Made by a program: the position numbers and the translations under genes | The notes under the pieces: model-generated | What the model was told of the DNA's origin: nothing | The model's input: the letters and a program-made list of their open reading frames with translations, nothing else | The model's database searches: none | Part shown: in pieces, positions 5,545-7,451 of the stretch | How the letters are laid out: every line of letters starts with the position of its first letter | Position numbering within the stretch: position 1 is the first letter of the stretch | Source of the DNA: Nitrospira sp. | GTDB taxonomy: Bacteria > Nitrospirota > Nitrospiria > Nitrospirales > Nitrospiraceae | Assembly: GCA_030456405.1 (NCBI GenBank) | Contig: JAKDNQ010000100.1 | Location: 1-7,451, forward strand | DNA: 7,451 nt | Direction of reading: 5' to 3'

Positions 5545-5697
5545 ATGCAGCGAATGCTGCGCCAGGTGAGAGTGCACGTACTTAGATGTTTCTGTGTGAA
5601 TGGCAAGCCGCTGTCGGTCGGCGACCAAGCGATGCTTGAATATCACTTAGCACGTGATCTCCAAGCCATGGGCAAATGCGAGATGGTTGTCACATGA
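5545..5697 (+). CDS. Small capsid-adjacent protein, paralogue B
   Basis: 50 residues, starting at ATG 5545 with GAGG at 5536-5539, which overlaps the stop of paralogue A and so couples the two. Residues 10-45 (VHVLRCFCVNGKPLSVGD, then QAMLEYHLARDLQAMGKC) align without gaps to residues 19-54 of paralogue A. The shared core is GDxAMxE and ARDLxxMGKC. Compared with A it has lost the N-terminal extension and gained two cysteines (C15, C17). It may form a mixed complex with A. The stop overlaps the next ATG (ATGA). Confidence 0.75.
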   Translation: MQRMLRQVRVHVLRCFCVNGKPLSVGDQAMLEYHLARDLQAMGKCEMVVT

Positions 5698-5948
5698 AAC
5701 TGTGCTGTTCAGAATGCGGGAGACCCCGGCACTTAAGCTTCTCCTCGAAGAACCATAGCCGGACTTATCCTAGGTCCTCGACGGTCCAACGGATCGGCTC
5801 TCACGACTTGTGCTCAAGATGTTGGCGGTCAATCAGCGACTCTCAACGCGCACAACGGATGAGCCAGAAACCATGGTGGGCCGTCCTCCCGCCGCTCGTC
5901 CTTAATCCCATACGCGCGAGTGACGAGGCCATGACGGAGCAGATCTAG
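5694..5948 (+). CDS. Small zinc-ribbon protein
   Basis: 84 residues with two CxxC pairs, C5-x2-C8 (CSEC) and C40-x2-C43 (CSRC), about 31 residues apart, the layout of a zinc ribbon. An extra C4 precedes the first pair. Start ATG 5694 overlaps the TGA of paralogue B (ATGA), so it is translationally coupled to the head operon. Short zinc-ribbon proteins of unknown role are common in phages and satellites and may bind DNA or RNA. The part after residue 50 is basic and Pro/Trp-rich without a recognised domain. The stop TAG lies inside the hairpin at 5945-5962. Confidence 0.6.
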   Translation: MKLCCSECGRPRHLSFSSKNHSRTYPRSSTVQRIGSHDLCSRCWRSISDSQRAQRMSQKPWWAVLPPLVLNPIRASDEAMTEQI

Positions 5949-5962
5949 GTGAAAACACCTAG
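5945..5962. promoter_or_regulatory. Perfect CTAGGTG hairpin at the end of the head operon
   Basis: CTAGGTG (5945-5951), AAAA loop, CACCTAG (5956-5962): seven perfect pairs and a four-base loop, starting over the stop codon at 5946-5948. No T tract follows, so it is not a standard intrinsic terminator. It could protect the 3' end of the head mRNA, or be an operator, since CCTAGGTG or its near copy also occurs at 68-75 and in this hairpin. Confidence 0.45.
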
Positions 5963-5963
5963 G

Positions 5964-6112
5964 CATAGTACTAACCGGGTCCTCCCGCGGTATTAGCGAA
6001 TGCGGGTTAGCAATGCTGCGATATTTGAGCAGTCATAGGGGAACAATTTATGACTTTCTTTCTCGCGCGTGAATCAGACAAGAACATACGTATGATGAAC
6101 ACGCCTAGGTAT
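5964..6112. other. Non-coding dyad-rich region before terS, candidate packaging (cos) site
   Basis: No ORF with support fits here. It has an imperfect 18-base dyad with ACCG/CGGT ends at 5974-5991, a CCCGC (5984-5988) / GCGGG (6002-6006) pair, and a tandem near-repeat TTAGCGAATGC (5993-6003) / TTAGCAATGC (6007-6016). In lambda-like phages cos lies directly upstream of the Nu1 gene and is bound by Nu1. The position next to a Nu1-like gene makes this the natural place for the element's packaging signal. A possible -35/-10 pair, TTGAGC (6025-6030) and TTTATG (6047-6052) with a 16-bp spacer, is also present. All functions here are inferred. Confidence 0.35.
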
Positions 6113-6118
6113 TATAAC
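6104..6118 (+). promoter_or_regulatory. Candidate -10 element and CCTAGG operator directly before terS
   Basis: TATAAC at 6113-6118 matches a -10 hexamer and would start transcription at about 6125-6126, at the A of the terS ATG itself. CCTAGG at 6104-6109 abuts it, in the right place for a repressor or activator. There is no good -35 at the proper distance, suggesting activator dependence or a spurious match. Confidence 0.3.
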
Positions 6119-6125
6119 TATTCAC

Positions 6126-6743
6126 ATGCACGTTGAGAATGTCCCCCTCTTCGGCGAAATACGATGGAGCACTTTAGAGTTGTCGCAGGCGCTAGTGTTG
6201 ACGCCACAGCGCGTGACGCAACTTTCCAAAGAACACATCCTGCCACCCGCTGTCGATGGACTGTACAGGCCAGTGGAATCCGTCGCCAGCTACATTCGAT
6301 TTTTGCGGGAGCGCGAGACCGGGCGATCGAAGGCGGGAGAGGCGGTCAAAAAGCTGGAATTGGAAAACCAGTTGCGCCAGATCAAATTGCAGAAACTCGC
6401 CGGCCAACTGGTGGAGGTCGATCGTGTGCGGGCGGATTGGTTTCACGAAGCGAGGCGGGTCCGCGATGCCCTGTTGAACCTCCCGAGTCGGCTGAGCGGA
6501 ATCTTTGCCGCCGAAAATCAGCAAGAAAAAATCTACGAGCATTTTTCGCGTGAAATCTACAACGTGTTGGAAGCGTTATCCAAACCACAAGTCAGTCAAT
6601 CTGCAACCGTTGACGTGCCGGTAGAGGAATTCCAGAGACCAGAGCCCTCGCCTAACGAGACAGGGACCATGAGTGAGGCAGGCGATCACTATATGCTACC
6701 TAAGGCGGAACTTCCAGAGGATCGATTCCCTACTGGCGATTGA
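6126..6743 (+). CDS. terS: Nu1-like terminase small subunit
   Basis: 205 residues. It would recognise the packaging site and bring DNA to a large terminase. Residues about 14-62 form a winged-helix domain like Nu1 (STLELSQALVLTPQRVTQLSKEHILPP, then YRPVESVASYIRFLRERE). Residues about 72-100 are a heptad-like helix (AVKKLELENQLRQIKLQKLAGQLVEVDRV), followed by RRVRDALLNLPSRLSGIFA (110-128) and a C-terminal helix to 151. The pattern GqLV.v..v......RvrdaLl.lPsRl is typical of small terminases and Nu1 relatives. Residues 155-205 are acidic and disordered. ATG 6126 has no visible ribosome binding site, and a -10-like box just upstream would make the message leaderless. In PICIs such a protein diverts the helper's packaging motor; no large subunit gene follows here. 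Confidence 0.8.
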   Translation: MHVENVPLFGEIRWSTLELSQALVLTPQRVTQLSKEHILPPAVDGLYRPVESVASYIRFLRERETGRSKAGEAVKKLELENQLRQIKLQKLAGQLVEVDRVRADWFHEARRVRDALLNLPSRLSGIFAAENQQEKIYEHFSREIYNVLEALSKPQVSQSATVDVPVEEFQRPEPSPNETGTMSEAGDHYMLPKAELPEDRFPTGD

Positions 6744-6751
6744 GTCGAGCG

Positions 6752-6928
6752 ATGCACGTTCAGCCCCACGGCTTACCCGCCCCTGCGACGAACACATGGA
6801 CCCATGGCGTCTGTATGGACTGGCAAGAGATCGTCGCTCCTGAGGCAATTGTGGCGGAAAACATCCACGCGCAGATTGCCGATACCCTCTGCCAATGCAT
6901 CAGGAAAGAGTTAGGGCTTCCACGGTAA
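6752..6928 (+). CDS. Small hypothetical protein after terS
   Basis: 58 residues from ATG 6752; a TTG at 6740 overlapping the terS stop (TTGA) is an alternative start giving 62. The ribosome binding site is poor (GAG at 6742-6744 and 6747-6749). The second half, DWQEIVAPEAIVAENIHAQIADTLCQCIRKELGL, looks helical and protein-like; the first is His/Pro-rich. Not recognised. It occupies the position where a large terminase would normally start but has none of its ATPase motifs. The next gene is convergent. Confidence 0.45.
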   Translation: MHVQPHGLPAPATNTWTHGVCMDWQEIVAPEAIVAENIHAQIADTLCQCIRKELGLPR

Positions 6929-6993
6929 GGCAAGCTTCCGTGCCTACGATCTCGCCGATGATCCTGCGAAATGGAATCTGATTCCGGCGTCCG

Positions 6994-7451
6994 TCAAGTC
7001 AAGGATGGATGCCACACTCGCGCGTTGTGACCATCTACAGAAGAAACGGCTTCCGCATTTGCCCCAGGACGCGAGATCACTGAGGGGGTTGAGGGGTTGG
7101 GTAGGCGATTCGTCGCTAAGACCGCCTTTGTCGTCAGCTTCTCGCCCTTCGCCTGCACCGCCGAGAGCGTCTGCTCGAACGCCGGCTCCGGCATGGAAGC
7201 CACCTGCTGCCAGAGCATGGAGTCCTTGAGGGAGATACCCTGGGAAGCGAGCGTGGGATTGCTATTCTTTTTTGGAATCGCAATCGGCCCCACGCCTTTC
7301 GCGCCGGTATTCTTCGGCATCGCCTTGAGCATCTCCCCCGCCCGCCGTTCGGCCCGCACTTTGATCTCGACCGCCCAGTTGATCAGATCGTGGTCCTTCG
7401 CCTGTGTCGCATAGGCGCTCACGATGTGCCGGTCCATGAGGATTATCGATC
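6994..7451 (-). CDS. Phage-associated protein of unknown function, 5' end cut off by the window
   Basis: At least 147 residues on the minus strand from an ATG at 7437, but the frame stays open to the edge (Leu-Ile-Ile-Ser before that Met), and relatives have a longer N-terminus, so it is taken as partial. The core AKDHDLINWAVEIKVRAERRAGEMLKAM (13-40) and the later NPTLASQGISLKDSMLWQQVASMPEPAFEQTLSA (60-93) are characteristic of a widespread protein of phages and mobile elements, whose relatives I recall as AAEIRiRAERRlGEml...tLaeaGI.k..s.r.q.iA.ip...Fe. The first part is a charged helix and the second resembles a ParB-like helical region, so DNA binding is possible but unproven. It converges on the packaging genes and is probably a separate transcription unit. 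Confidence 0.7.
   Translation of the reverse strand, partial: SIILMDRHIVSAYATQAKDHDLINWAVEIKVRAERRAGEMLKAMPKNTGAKGVGPIAIPKKNSNPTLASQGISLKDSMLWQQVASMPEPAFEQTLSAVQAKGEKLTTKAVLATNRLPNPSTPSVISRPGANAEAVSSVDGHNARVWHPSLT

Noticed and set aside
6921..6945. Short stems after the 6752-6928 ORF as a terminator
   Set aside because: Five-bp stems only (CACGG/CCGTG and AGGCA/TGCCT) and no T tract on either strand.
7084..7105. G-rich run resembling a G-quadruplex
   Set aside because: Only three runs of three or more G with a final pair of G, and it lies inside the minus-strand coding region.
1..7451. CRISPR array, insertion sequence or toxin-antitoxin pair
   Set aside because: No regularly spaced long repeats, no transposase-like frame with terminal repeats, and no recognisable toxin or antitoxin gene in the window.

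Overview
The window looks like the left part of a small integrated phage-like element, most simply a phage satellite of the PICI type (phage-inducible chromosomal island), in a Gram-negative-style bacterium of moderate to fairly high GC content. Strong GGAGG-type ribosome binding sites and GC-rich third codon positions fit this. The tRNA-Thr sequence and codon use would suit a Nitrospira-like host, but that is only a guess. The tail, lysis, portal, prohead-protease and large-terminase genes of a complete phage are not in the 7.45 kb shown.

Left end (1-319): a 45-base 3' half of a tRNA-Thr(UGU) gene on the minus strand breaks off exactly at the anticodon loop. This is the expected scar of site-specific integration (an att site). 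To its right lie 10-bp phased GTTTCA-like repeats (candidate integrase arm sites), a candidate promoter and three CCTAG motifs phased at exactly 11 bp. A P4-type tyrosine recombinase (320-1705) follows, with all catalytic residues. A small gene of unknown function (1705-2073) overlaps its stop, and a doubtful ORF (2134-2334) ends in a terminator-like hairpin.

Control and replication (2390-3785): an AlpA-family regulator/excisionase (2450-2653) is followed after 4 bases by a protein with the N-terminal domain typical of phage replication initiators (2658-3218). The middle of that gene contains phased GCTAGC palindromes followed by a purine-rich repeat tract, an arrangement resembling the lambda origin inside gene O. 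Two small unknown genes follow, one of them doubtful.

Head module (3851-5948): a small basic protein is coupled by an ATGA overlap to an HK97-fold major capsid protein (4204-5295). Then come two short paralogous proteins in tandem and a small zinc-ribbon protein. There is no protease or portal gene next to the capsid gene.

Packaging (5949-6928): a 177-bp non-coding stretch rich in dyads and a short repeat precedes a Nu1-like small terminase subunit, which is where a cos/packaging site would be expected. A small unknown ORF follows. The next gene is convergent (minus strand, running off the right end) and is a phage-associated protein of unknown function, so no large terminase follows the small one.

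Working model: Int and AlpA move the element, the initiator copies it, its own capsid protein builds the shell, and its small terminase redirects a helper phage's large terminase, portal and tail. Integration, replication, capsid and packaging recognition are supported by the sequence; dependence on a helper is inferred from what is absent in this window.
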